Program-made: the position numbers and the translations under genes
Assembly: GCA_017431035.1 (NCBI GenBank)
Contig: JAFRLW010000025.1
Location: forward strand, 1 to 51,675
Direction: 5' to 3'
Length of the DNA: 51,675 bases
DNA from: Clostridia bacterium
GTDB taxonomy: Bacteria; Bacillota; Clostridia; Oscillospirales; Acutalibacteraceae
Part shown: positions 32,189 through 40,930 of the stretch, one piece after another
Layout: the number at the start of each line of letters is the position of its first letter
Numbering within the stretch: the stretch's first letter is position 1
Notes under the pieces: model-generated
What the model was told of the DNA's origin: nothing
Seen by the model: the letters and a program-made list of their open reading frames with translations, nothing else
The model's database searches: none

Positions 32189-33340
32189 TTAATCGATATT
32201 TAATATTTGAAGCAGTGTTTTTTTATTGTTGTCGTTTTTATTCTTTATAACAACCGCTTGCGCTCTTCTTAATACTTTGCCTATCTCCTCACCTTTAAGT
32301 CCCATATTTTTAAGGTCCTCTCCCGTGAGGGCAAGGTCGCTTATTCTATAAGGCTCGTTACTATTAGTTATCTCATAATAGAGTTTTTTTGTTTTGTCGG
32401 TGTTCTCTTTTACTGTGTTTTTATAAAGTAGATAATCGGGAAAAACCTCACTGTAGTCAATAAGCAGTCTTTTTATCTGTTCTTTGTTTTCAGGTGGAGA
32501 AACAGCGTTTAGTTTGTGCATACTAAAAAGATAGTTTTCTTCTTTTGAAGATAATTTAAGCCCCTTTACCGCCTTTTCATAATCGGTTGTGCAGTTCTCC
32601 AAAAAGTCAAACAACCTGATAATACCGGGGCTTAGTTTTGTAAGATTATCTGTGTTTCCGTCTTTTATTGATAAAAACTCAAGACAGTTTGTTTTAAGCA
32701 GCGGGGATAAAGCAGAGGGGTTTTTGCCGTTTATCGCTTTCTTTATTTCTTCTCTTATTCGCTCTACACTAATGTTTTTAAGGTTGTTTGAAAGGGATAG
32801 CGCCGCAAGGTTTGTATTTTCTTCTATAGCAAAAGATAGGGTGGAAGCAAACCTGTAAAGCCTTAAAATGCGAAGGGCGTCTTCGGAAAACCTTTTTTTC
32901 GGGTCGCCCACCGCTTTTAGCGTTTTGCGTTTTAGGTCATCCGTTCCGCCAAAAAGGTCGACAACGCCCGCCTTTTCGTTATAGGCTATGGCATTTACGG
33001 TAAAATCACGCCTTGAAAGGTCGGTTTTAAGGTCGGATACGTATTCTACGTTTTTCGGATGTCTGAAATCGCTGTAATCATCCTCTTTTCTATAGGTGGT
33101 AATCTCTACGTTTCCACCCGCAGTCACTACTGTGACCGTGCCGTGTTTTATACCGGTATCAACGGTTTTAGTGAAAAGTTGTTTTATAATATCGGGCGTT
33201 GCGTTTGTGGTGATATCATAGTCCTTAGGGGCAAGACCTAAAAGCATATCCCTGACCGGTCCGCCGACTAAATATGCGTCGTATCCCGCAGTGTTCAGAG
33301 TGTCTAATATTTCACTCACAAAAAGGGGTATTTTGAGCAT
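32189..33340 (-). CDS. cca: CCA tRNA nucleotidyltransferase
   Basis: 383 residues; ATG at 33340 seven bases after AGGAGG, preferred over the TTG at 33346. Class II nucleotidyltransferase: AYLVGGPVRDMLLG, PKDYDITTNA with the metal-binding D-x-D, RRDFTVNAIAYN and the neck region with FSEDALRILRLYRFA, followed by a helical RNA-binding body. It adds or repairs the 3'-CCA of tRNAs. A C-terminal HD phosphohydrolase domain seen in enterobacterial enzymes is not evident. Confidence 0.93.
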   Translation of the reverse strand: MLKIPLFVSEILDTLNTAGYDAYLVGGPVRDMLLGLAPKDYDITTNATPDIIKQLFTKTVDTGIKHGTVTVVTAGGNVEITTYRKEDDYSDFRHPKNVEYVSDLKTDLSRRDFTVNAIAYNEKAGVVDLFGGTDDLKRKTLKAVGDPKKRFSEDALRILRLYRFASTLSFAIEENTNLAALSLSNNLKNISVERIREEIKKAINGKNPSALSPLLKTNCLEFLSIKDGNTDNLTKLSPGIIRLFDFLENCTTDYEKAVKGLKLSSKEENYLFSMHKLNAVSPPENKEQIKRLLIDYSEVFPDYLLYKNTVKENTDKTKKLYYEITNSNEPYRISDLALTGEDLKNMGLKGEEIGKVLRRAQAVVIKNKNDNNKKTLLQILNID

Positions 33341-33387
33341 AACCAAACCTCCTTCAAAAAAGGGTTTATTTTTTTATATAAAAGATA

Positions 33388-33393
33388 TATAAT
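33388..33393 (+). promoter_or_regulatory. Possible -10 element upstream of murC
   Basis: A perfect TATAAT; the spacing-matched -35 (TTTATT at 33365-33370) is weak. It would start transcription near 33400, 127 bases before murC. The rest of this 186-base intergenic stretch also holds the cca promoter region. Confidence 0.4.
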
Positions 33394-33398
33394 ATATT

Positions 33399-33524
33399 AT
33401 GGATTATCATTTATTTCAAGATTTTGAGGCAAAAAGGAACGAAAGTTTTGACCTTTAAAACCATTTTGTTCTTACCGATGATAAGCCATCATTGATAAAA
33501 TATATTGCCAAAGAAAAGGTGTAA
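33399..33524 (+). pseudogene. Possible remnant small ORF interrupted by one stop codon
   Basis: An ATG at 33399 opens a 41-codon frame that is interrupted by TAA at 33456-33458 and otherwise stays open to TAA at 33522-33524, two bases before murC. After the stop the frame reads NHFVLTDDKPSLIKYIAK, which has the look of coding sequence. There is no ribosome binding site before the ATG. It could be a decayed small gene or chance. Confidence 0.2.
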
Positions 33525-33526
33525 AT

Positions 33527-34906
33527 ATGAAACCCGTAAAAGAATATGATAAATTGTTACACGGAATTAAACACGTTCATATGATAGGGATAGGCGGCAG
33601 CGGTATGTATCCTCTTGCCGAAATCCTTCATACAAAGGGCTATACGGTTTCCGGCTCGGATAATAACGAGAACGAGGCAACCTCCCGCCTTAAAACGCTT
33701 GGTGTCAAAGTGTATAAAGGGCAGTCAAAAGAGAACGTAGAGGGGGCGGAACTTGTAGTATATTCCGCCGCCGTTCACGAAGATAACGCAGAGAGGGTAA
33801 GAGCAAAAGAACTGAATATTCCTCAAATCGAGAGAAGTATGTTGCTCGGCGCCCTGACCCGTAAATATAATAACGTCATAGCGGTTGCCGGTACACACGG
33901 AAAAACTACCGCCACCTCTATGATAACACAAACTTTGCTTCTTAACAAGATGGATCCTACATCTGTTATAGGCGGCAAGTTGCCGCTTGTGAACTCATAT
34001 TGTACAGTGGGAAAAAGCGAAAACTTTGTATGTGAGTCTTGTGAGTTTGTTGATAGTTTTCTTGAGTTTTCGCCCGATATATCGGTGCTTCTTAACGTTG
34101 ATAATGACCACCTTGATTATTTTGGCACAATGGAAAACCTCGAAAAATCTTTTTCTAAGTTTGTTTCTTTTTCAAAGAAATGCTATGTCTTTGGGGAAGA
34201 TGAAAGAGCGCTCAGGGTTGTTAAAGAGTCGGGCGTTCCTTACACTACCTTTGGTTTTAGCGGTTGCGATTATACGGCAAGGGATTTGACCCCTGGACAA
34301 AAAGGACTAAAGTTCAGCGTTTATAAAAAAGACGAGTTTTTAACAAATGCAGAACTTTCCGTTCCCGGCAAACATAATGTATTGAACGCCCTTTCGGCTT
34401 TTGCCGTTTGCGTTGATTTGGGTGTAGAGCCTAAATGTGTTGCAAGTGCGCTCCTTTCCTTTTCGGGTGCGGGAAGAAGATTTGAGGTCTATGGCGAGGT
34501 AAATGGTATTAAGGTTGTTGATGACTACGGTCACCACCCGACCGAAATAGCCGCCACAATAAACGCCGCAAGGGAACAGGGTGCAAAGAATATAATTATC
34601 GCTTTTCAACCCTTTACCTATTCGAGAGTTGCAAACCTGAAAGACGGGATGATAAAATCACTCTCTCTTGCCGATCGGGTGTATCTTACCCCTATTGTCG
34701 CTTCAAGAGAGGAAAATGTTTGGGGCGTTTCTTCAGAGCAAATAGCAAAACCGCTTTCGGGCGAGGTTGTAGATGATTATAATATCCTTGCCGACAAAAT
34801 GATAAAAGACGCAAAAAGCGGAGATTATATCATAACCATGGGCGCCGGAGATATCTATAAAGCGGCAGGTATAATAATGGAGAAATTGAAAAATGAAAAC
34901 CGTTAA
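33527..34906 (+). CDS. murC: UDP-N-acetylmuramate--L-alanine ligase
   Basis: 459 residues; AAAGGTGTAAAT upstream. Mur ligase signatures in order: HMIGIGGSGMYPLAEIL (nucleotide-binding fold for UDP-MurNAc), VAGTHGKTTATSM (ATP P-loop), LLNVDNDHLDYFG and DDYGHHPTEIAATI. It adds L-Ala to UDP-MurNAc in the cytoplasm, the first step in building the stem peptide of peptidoglycan. First gene of a compact operon; it overlaps the next gene by 14 bases. Confidence 0.95.
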   Translation: MKPVKEYDKLLHGIKHVHMIGIGGSGMYPLAEILHTKGYTVSGSDNNENEATSRLKTLGVKVYKGQSKENVEGAELVVYSAAVHEDNAERVRAKELNIPQIERSMLLGALTRKYNNVIAVAGTHGKTTATSMITQTLLLNKMDPTSVIGGKLPLVNSYCTVGKSENFVCESCEFVDSFLEFSPDISVLLNVDNDHLDYFGTMENLEKSFSKFVSFSKKCYVFGEDERALRVVKESGVPYTTFGFSGCDYTARDLTPGQKGLKFSVYKKDEFLTNAELSVPGKHNVLNALSAFAVCVDLGVEPKCVASALLSFSGAGRRFEVYGEVNGIKVVDDYGHHPTEIAATINAAREQGAKNIIIAFQPFTYSRVANLKDGMIKSLSLADRVYLTPIVASREENVWGVSSEQIAKPLSGEVVDDYNILADKMIKDAKSGDYIITMGAGDIYKAAGIIMEKLKNENR

Positions 34907-36038
34907 ACTATATGACCAAAACGCCTATATAAAAGACTTTAGCGCGACGGTTTTGCTTTGTGAAAAGTGTGAAAACGGATATAAAATACAACTTGATAAA
35001 ACCGCTTTTTTCCCCGAAGAAGGCGGACAACCCTCCGATACGGGCAGTATAAACGGCGTAAAAGTCACATATGTAATTGAGGAAAACGGCATTATTTATC
35101 ATTACACCGAAAAACCTTTTCAAAAAGATGAAAAGATAGAGGGCCATATTGATTTTAACAGGCGCTTTGTTTTTATGCAAAACCATTCGGGAGAGCATAT
35201 AGTTTCGGGCGTTGTTTATAAAAACTTTGGCTTTAATAACGTCGGTTTTCACTTAAACGAGCAGTTTGCCACTGTTGATTTTGACGGCATATTAAGTCGT
35301 GAAATGCTTGATTATGTAGAAAATGCGGCAAATGACTTTGTATATAAAAACCTGCCGGTTAAAGCGTATTATCCGACAGCTGAGGAACTAAAAAGAATAA
35401 ACTACCGCAGTAAAAAAGAAATAGACGGCGATATACGTATAGTTGATATAAAAGGCGCCGATATTTGCGCTTGTTGTGCGCCGCACGTAAACTCCACCGG
35501 TGAAATCGGTATTATAAAAATACTTGACGCTTCTAAAATGCGGGGCGGCACAAGGGTTGTTCTAAAGTGCGGAAGTTTGGCTCTTTTGGATTATAGGGAT
35601 AAGTTTTTGAATATCAGCGAGATTTCGGCTATGCTTTCCGCAAAACAAAATGAGAGCGCAAAAGCGGTAAATAGTCTTATTTCACAAAACGAAGCGCTTA
35701 ATCAAAAGGTTAATGAACTGACAAGAAAAATAACCGAAATCAGAGTTCTTTTGGCTAAAGATGAGCCGTTTTGTTTTGTAGAAGACAATAATATGAAAGA
35801 AATGCAACTGCTTGCCGACGGCTTACATAAATCTAGCGGCAAAACCCACGCCGTTTTTTCGGGAAAGGATACTTATAACTTTGTCATTTGCGGAGACGAA
35901 GCGGAAACGGAAAAAATCTTTTCCGAGTTCAAAGATATTTTCTCTGTGCGTGGCGGCGGACGAAACGGAATGGTGCAGGGCAGTGTTAATGCAGATATTG
36001 AAAAAATAAAATCATTTTTTTATGAAAGGCTTAAATAA
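34893..36038 (+). CDS. AlaX-type alanyl-tRNA editing protein with a DHHA1 domain
   Basis: 381 residues. It resembles the editing half of AlaRS: FFPEEGGQPSDTG, the zinc/editing motif MQNHSGEH (H-x-x-x-H), then CACCAPHVNSTGEIG with the second Cys and His ligands, and a C-terminal DHHA1 region after a short coiled coil (FSVRGGGRNGMVQGS). Stand-alone AlaX proteins hydrolyse Ser-tRNA(Ala) or Gly-tRNA(Ala), so preventing mistranslation. The combination of an AlaX core and DHHA1 matches the long AlaX class. It overlaps murC by 14 bases and prmA by one base. Confidence 0.85.
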   Translation: MKTVKLYDQNAYIKDFSATVLLCEKCENGYKIQLDKTAFFPEEGGQPSDTGSINGVKVTYVIEENGIIYHYTEKPFQKDEKIEGHIDFNRRFVFMQNHSGEHIVSGVVYKNFGFNNVGFHLNEQFATVDFDGILSREMLDYVENAANDFVYKNLPVKAYYPTAEELKRINYRSKKEIDGDIRIVDIKGADICACCAPHVNSTGEIGIIKILDASKMRGGTRVVLKCGSLALLDYRDKFLNISEISAMLSAKQNESAKAVNSLISQNEALNQKVNELTRKITEIRVLLAKDEPFCFVEDNNMKEMQLLADGLHKSSGKTHAVFSGKDTYNFVICGDEAETEKIFSEFKDIFSVRGGGRNGMVQGSVNADIEKIKSFFYERLK

Positions 36039-36958
36039 TGCAATTTACCGAAATTAAAATATCAGTTGACATAAAACATATAGAAACCGCTTCGGCCATA
36101 GCAAATATGACCGTCCCTTACGGAATATATATAGAGGATTATTCCGATCTTGAAGACGGGGTGCAAAAAATAGCGCATATAGACCTTATTGATGACGATT
36201 TGCGCAGCAAAGATAAAACCAAGGCGATAATCCACATTTATCTCAATGAGTGTGACCACCCTCTTGAAACCATAACCTATTTAAGCGAGCGCTTTGCCGC
36301 ACTGGGCATAAAAGCGGACGTTAAAAAGGCAGAGGTGGAAGATACCGACTGGAACGAAAACTGGAAAAAATATTTCAAACCCTTTGAGGTGGGGGATAAA
36401 CTTGCCGTTTGTCCCTCTTGGGAAAAATATGATAATAAGGATAACAGGTTTGTTATAAAACTTGACCCCGGCGCCGCTTTCGGCACCGGCACCCACGCCA
36501 CCACGGCGCTTTGTATGGAACTTTTGCAAAAGTACGTAAATAACGATACAACCGTTCTCGATATAGGAACGGGAAGCGGAATACTTTGCATTTCGGCGCT
36601 GTTGCTTGGCGCTAAAAGTGCCTTTGGCGTTGATATTGACGAACTTTCGGTCAAAACGGCTAAAGAAAACGCCAAACGAAACGGCGTAAATAAAAAATGC
36701 GATTTTATTGTAGGCGACCTTGCAAAAACAGTAGAGGGCAGATATAATATTGTTTGCGCAAATATAGTTGCGGACGTTGTTATACGACTGCTCCAAAGTG
36801 TCAAAAACTATATGGAAAAAGACGGAATACTTATAGTTTCGGGCATTATAGACGTCAGAAAAGATGACCTTCTCGCCGCCATACCGAAGTATGGATTTAG
36901 GATAGAGGAACACCTTGTCCGTGAAGAGTGGCACGCCTATGTTTTGCGTTCGCTATAA
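36038..36958 (+). CDS. prmA: Ribosomal protein L11 methyltransferase
   Basis: 306 residues. After an N-terminal substrate domain come GAAFGTGTHATTALCMELL and VLDIGTGSGILCISALLLGA, the SAM-binding motifs of PrmA, with the VGDLAK segment and CANIVADVV (N-P/A-x-x type) later. It methylates lysines and the N-terminus of ribosomal protein L11. The start overlaps the preceding stop (TAATG). Confidence 0.93.
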   Translation: MQFTEIKISVDIKHIETASAIANMTVPYGIYIEDYSDLEDGVQKIAHIDLIDDDLRSKDKTKAIIHIYLNECDHPLETITYLSERFAALGIKADVKKAEVEDTDWNENWKKYFKPFEVGDKLAVCPSWEKYDNKDNRFVIKLDPGAAFGTGTHATTALCMELLQKYVNNDTTVLDIGTGSGILCISALLLGAKSAFGVDIDELSVKTAKENAKRNGVNKKCDFIVGDLAKTVEGRYNIVCANIVADVVIRLLQSVKNYMEKDGILIVSGIIDVRKDDLLAAIPKYGFRIEEHLVREEWHAYVLRSL

Positions 36959-36975
36959 GATTTTTGGAGGAAAAA

Positions 36976-38091
36976 ATGTTAGAGTTTGGACAACTGAAAT
37001 TGCGCCTTACCGCAAACAAAGATGAAGTTATAGGGCTAAAAGACGCTATCGGTTATGAGACGCTTAAAAGAGAAATAGAGGAACTTGAACTAAAAGCGGC
37101 GCAACCGGGCTTTTGGGATGATGCCGATAAATCAAGAGAGATATTAAAACAAACGGGAACACTTAAGAATAAAGTGGAGGCCTATGACAAAATTGTTTCC
37201 TCTTATGATGATATTTTAGTCCTTATAGATATGGGGAACGAGGAGGAAGATTTATCCCTTGTTGAAGAGATAACTGTTGAGATTGAAACCCTTGAGAAAG
37301 AACTAACTGCGCTTAGACTTTCAACCCTGCTCACAGGAGAATATGACCGAAACAACGCCATACTCACCTTTCACTCGGGCGCCGGCGGTACAGAGGCTAT
37401 GGACTGGGTATCAATGCTTACAAGAATGTTCACCCGCTGGGGCGAACGGCACGATTTTTCAGTAAAAGTTCTGGACTTTTTAGAGGGTGACGAGGCAGGA
37501 CTAAAGAGCGCAACCCTTTTAATCGAGGGCGAAAATGCCTACGGCTACTTAAAAAGCGAGTCAGGCGTACACCGCCTTGTCAGAGTATCCCCTTTTGACG
37601 CTTCGGGCAGACGCCATACCTCTTTTGCGGCGGTTGAGGTTATGCCTGAAATAAGCGACGATATAGAGATAGAGATACGGGATGAGGATATAAAAATGGA
37701 TGTTTTCCGTTCCTCAGGAGCCGGCGGTCAGCATATCAACAAGACCTCTTCGGCGGTCAGGCTCACCCATATACCTACCGGTATTGTCGTTGCCTGTCAA
37801 AATGAACGCAGTCAGTTCCAAAACAAAGAAACTGCGCTTAAAATGCTAAAATCAAAACTTTTGGAAATAAAAGAGAGAGAACATCTTGATAAAATTGAGG
37901 ATATAAAGGGTGTTCAAATGGAAAACGCCTGGGGATCGCAAATCAGGTCGTATGTCTTTATGCCGTATACAATGGTAAAAGACCACCGCACCGATTATGA
38001 AACAGGCAATATAGGCGCCGTTATGGACGGAGATCTTGACGGTTTTATCAATGCATATCTAAAAGCCCTTTCAAAAGGCGAATTGAAATAA
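36976..38091 (+). CDS. prfB: Peptide chain release factor 2
   Basis: 371 residues in one frame; ATG at 36976 right behind GGAGG. The stop-codon recognition motif SPF occurs in VRVSPFDASGRRH and the GGQ motif in SSGAGGQHINKTS. It releases peptides at UGA and UAA. In many bacteria prfB carries a programmed +1 frameshift at an internal UGA near codon 25; here the N-terminus reads straight through (KDEVIGLKDAIGYETL), so that autoregulation is absent. Confidence 0.95.
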   Translation: MLEFGQLKLRLTANKDEVIGLKDAIGYETLKREIEELELKAAQPGFWDDADKSREILKQTGTLKNKVEAYDKIVSSYDDILVLIDMGNEEEDLSLVEEITVEIETLEKELTALRLSTLLTGEYDRNNAILTFHSGAGGTEAMDWVSMLTRMFTRWGERHDFSVKVLDFLEGDEAGLKSATLLIEGENAYGYLKSESGVHRLVRVSPFDASGRRHTSFAAVEVMPEISDDIEIEIRDEDIKMDVFRSSGAGGQHINKTSSAVRLTHIPTGIVVACQNERSQFQNKETALKMLKSKLLEIKEREHLDKIEDIKGVQMENAWGSQIRSYVFMPYTMVKDHRTDYETGNIGAVMDGDLDGFINAYLKALSKGELK

Positions 38092-38104
38092 AAAGGTGAA
38101 AATT

Positions 38105-39106
38105 ATGAAAAAAATTATTTTGTCTATTGTTGCAGTGACGCTCTCGGTACTCTTGTTATCCTCTTGCGGCAGTGCAAACAAAACCGTTCTTTTAGGCTCA
38201 AAAAGTGCTAAAAGTTACGTAGAACTCGGCAACTATGAAAAGATAGAGGTTGACTCATCTTCCGATGATTACAAAGTGTATTATGATGCGCTTTATAACT
38301 CCGATGTTGCTCAAAACGGACTGTATGACCAGGTTGACGAGGGCGAAGTTCAGTCGGGCGATTACGTAAATATTGACTTTGAGGGAAAACTTGACGGCGT
38401 CGCTTTTGAGGGCGGCACAAGTACGGGATATGATTTGCTTATAGGCTCAGGCTCGTTTATAGACGGCTTTGAGGAAGGACTTATAGGAAAAAAAGTAGGG
38501 GAAACTGTAGACCTTAATCTCACTTTTCCTGCAAACTATCAGTCGACCGAACTTGCGGGAAAAGACGTTGTTTTCACCGTTAAAATAAACTATAGAAGAG
38601 TACCGCAGGATATTGAAAAGGTTTATAAGGCTCTGGGCTTTGAAAGCGTGAAAAAATACGAGGAAGACCTGAATAACAGGTGCAAAGGTTTTTTTGCCGT
38701 TAAGACTTTTATAGAAAGTTGCAAGATTAAAAGTTCACCGAAAACCGATGAGTTTAACGGTCTTGTTTTGCTTGTGTTCTATGATAATTATTTAAGACAG
38801 TCACAGGGCGTTTCTTTGGCTTCTTATCTTAAAAACAACGGACAATCCGTCAACGATTTTGCAACAAATATTCTCGCTCACCTTAATGATAGCCAAATTG
38901 AAACCCTTCCAGAGTTCAAAGAGGTTAAAAATACCGTCCTTGTGACCTATGCGCTCAGTGAAGAAAAAGGTTTTTCAGCCGACGCCAAAGCCACCAATAA
39001 TAAGACGGAGTATGAAAAATGTTTGGCTGAATATAACAGTCTAAAGAGTAAATGTTCCGAGTTTCTCATAAAAAATACAACCATTAAAACCGGCAAGAAA
39101 AAATGA
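38105..39106 (+). CDS. Lipoprotein with a trigger-factor/FKBP-type PPIase domain
   Basis: 333 residues. The lipoprotein signal ends in LLLSSC. Residues about 75-165 match the PPIase domain of trigger factor/FKBP: GDYVNIDFEGKLDGVAFEGG, LLIGSGSFIDGFEEGLIGK and LAGKDVVFTVKI. The C-terminal helices resemble the substrate-binding arm of trigger factor. Exported trigger-factor-like lipoproteins are plausible folding helpers outside the membrane. I chose the ATG at 38105; the GTG at 38096 lies inside the AAAGGTGA site. It overlaps the next gene by ATGA. Confidence 0.85.
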   Translation: MKKIILSIVAVTLSVLLLSSCGSANKTVLLGSKSAKSYVELGNYEKIEVDSSSDDYKVYYDALYNSDVAQNGLYDQVDEGEVQSGDYVNIDFEGKLDGVAFEGGTSTGYDLLIGSGSFIDGFEEGLIGKKVGETVDLNLTFPANYQSTELAGKDVVFTVKINYRRVPQDIEKVYKALGFESVKKYEEDLNNRCKGFFAVKTFIESCKIKSSPKTDEFNGLVLLVFYDNYLRQSQGVSLASYLKNNGQSVNDFATNILAHLNDSQIETLPEFKEVKNTVLVTYALSEEKGFSADAKATNNKTEYEKCLAEYNSLKSKCSEFLIKNTTIKTGKKK

Positions 39107-39645
39107 TAAATCTTTATAAGATTTTGCTTTTAGACGATAATATAAGTGAGATAGAAGCCTTTTATGACCTTTTGCCCGAAAAGTTAAAGAGAAGAATAAA
39201 GGATAAAAACAAAGAGGAAAAAATCAGGTCGACAGCCTGTTATTATCTTCTTAATGATGCGCTTCAAACCACCGGTCATTCGCTTCTTGATTTGTATTAT
39301 TCCGATAGCGGAAAACCGCTTATTGACGGCATTTTTTTAAGTTTTTCCCATAAAGACAAAATGTGCGTTTTGGCTCTGTCCGATACCCCTTGCGGTGTTG
39401 ACACCGAAAAGATAGAAAAAAAGGATTATAAAGCGCTGTCCCGCTTTTCAAAAAAAGAGCAGGAGATAGCCCGTAACAGCCCCTACGGTTTTATGGAACT
39501 TTGGACTAAAAAAGAGGCTCTCATTAAACTGACGGGAGAGGGGATAAAGGGACTTATAAGCGCCGATATTTTTGATGAGAATATAAACTTTTTTATGGAG
39601 GAAGCAAGCGGTTATCTTATAACTGCGGCAACTCTGAAAAAATAA
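39103..39645 (+). CDS. 4'-phosphopantetheinyl transferase, Sfp type
   Basis: 180 residues. Motifs: FLSFSHKDKM, GVDTEKIEKKD (magnesium-binding G-V-D-x-E) and FMELWTKKEALIKLTGEGI (W-x-x-K-E-A). It moves the phosphopantetheine arm from CoA to an acyl or peptidyl carrier protein. No polyketide or peptide synthetase is seen in the window, so it may serve fatty-acid synthesis or a locus elsewhere. Last gene of the murC operon. Confidence 0.9.
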   Translation: MINLYKILLLDDNISEIEAFYDLLPEKLKRRIKDKNKEEKIRSTACYYLLNDALQTTGHSLLDLYYSDSGKPLIDGIFLSFSHKDKMCVLALSDTPCGVDTEKIEKKDYKALSRFSKKEQEIARNSPYGFMELWTKKEALIKLTGEGIKGLISADIFDENINFFMEEASGYLITAATLKK

Positions 39646-39653
39646 AATACTTG

Positions 39654-39693
39654 AAAACCGATTACAAAAGACGTAATCGGTTTTATTTTTTTT
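39654..39693 (+). terminator. Terminator of the murC operon
   Basis: AAAACCGATTAC pairs with GTAATCGGTTTT, followed by a long T tract. Confidence 0.92.
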
Positions 39694-39726
39694 GTAATAT
39701 TTTTGTAACTTTTTCGCTCTTTGCTA

Positions 39727-39755
39727 TTGCAAAATAAAGGAAAAAGGTGTACAAT
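39727..39755 (+). promoter_or_regulatory. SigA-type promoter of the CdaR-like gene
   Basis: TTGCAA at 39727-39732 and TACAAT at 39750-39755 with a 17-base spacer. Confidence 0.7.
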
Positions 39756-39811
39756 GAGTGATGTATATTATATATAAATATATTTTAATTATAGATTTAG
39801 GAGTTGAAGTA

Positions 39812-40888
39812 ATGGCTAAGCGATTGTTTCAGGGTGTTATTCACCAAATGAAAGAACATGTTGACAGAGTGTTCGGTGTGGTTGACAGCGATATGGCTGT
39901 TGTTGCCTGCAGCGACCTCGGAAGAATAGGTGAACAACTTTCCGTTTCCACTGCAATAGATCAGGAACTTGTCAGCGTAGGCGGTTATTCGTTTAAGTCG
40001 ATACCGGCGTCACAAGGCATAGAGTATTTTGTCTTTGTTGAGGGTGACGATATCGTTTCGGGTAAATATGCCGAAATACTTGCCGTATCTTTTGCAAATA
40101 TTAAAAATTACTATGATGAGAAGTATGACAAAAGCAATTTTGTTAAAAACATAATACTCGATAATATCCTCCCCGGTGACATCTATATCAAAGCGAGGGA
40201 ACTTCATTTTAATAACGATGTTTCAAGAACGGTTATTTTGGTAAGAAGTATCGGTGAGTCAGACGCCTCGGTTTACAATGCGCTTCAAAACCTTTTCCCC
40301 GATAAAACAAAAGATTTTATCATCAATATCAACGAGAGCGATATCGCTCTTGTCAAAGAAACGGCAAAGGATATTGAGCCTGCCGATATTGAAAATCTTG
40401 CAAAATCGATATATGATACCTTGCTTGGTGAGTTCTACGTTCACTCGGTTGTAGGTATAGGCACCACCGTTTCAAACCTCAAAGACCTTGCCCGCTCTTT
40501 CAAGGAGGCGCAGACCGCACTTGAAGTCGGAAAGGTTTTCGACACCCAAAGAAATATAATCCCTTATGAAAATCTCGGTATCGCAAGACTTATCTATCAA
40601 CTCCCGACCACCCTTTGCGAAACCTTTTTGCGTGAGGTATTCAAAAGAGGAACAATAGATTCGCTTGATAGAGAAACCCTCACAACAATTCAGGCGTTCT
40701 TTGAAAACAACTTCAACGTTTCCGAAACCTCAAGCCGCCTTTTTATCCACCGAAACACGCTGGTTTACCGTCTTGAAAAAATCAAGAAGATAACGGGGCT
40801 TGACCTTAGAGAGTTTGATGATGCGATAGTATTCAAAATCGCCCTTATGGTTAATCAGTATCTAAAGAATAATCCAACTAAGTTTTAA
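39812..40888 (+). CDS. CdaR/PucR-type transcriptional regulator
   Basis: 358 residues from the ATG at 39812 (AGGAGTTGAAG upstream). The N-terminal part (about 1-120) would be a sensory domain, the middle (about 130-260) looks like a CdaR GGDEF-like domain (VVGIGTTVSNLKDLARSFKEAQTAL), and residues about 300-350 form the PucR-type helix-turn-helix with AFFENNFNVSETSSRLFIHRNTLVYRLEKI. Such proteins are activators responding to sugar acids, amino acids or purines. The effector is unknown here. It lies 42 bases upstream of ftsE and the two could share a transcript. Confidence 0.85.
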   Translation: MAKRLFQGVIHQMKEHVDRVFGVVDSDMAVVACSDLGRIGEQLSVSTAIDQELVSVGGYSFKSIPASQGIEYFVFVEGDDIVSGKYAEILAVSFANIKNYYDEKYDKSNFVKNIILDNILPGDIYIKARELHFNNDVSRTVILVRSIGESDASVYNALQNLFPDKTKDFIININESDIALVKETAKDIEPADIENLAKSIYDTLLGEFYVHSVVGIGTTVSNLKDLARSFKEAQTALEVGKVFDTQRNIIPYENLGIARLIYQLPTTLCETFLREVFKRGTIDSLDRETLTTIQAFFENNFNVSETSSRLFIHRNTLVYRLEKIKKITGLDLREFDDAIVFKIALMVNQYLKNNPTKF

Positions 40889-40930
40889 TAAACTTTTCCA
40901 CTACGTTTAAGAAAGCAGGGAAGTGTAACT

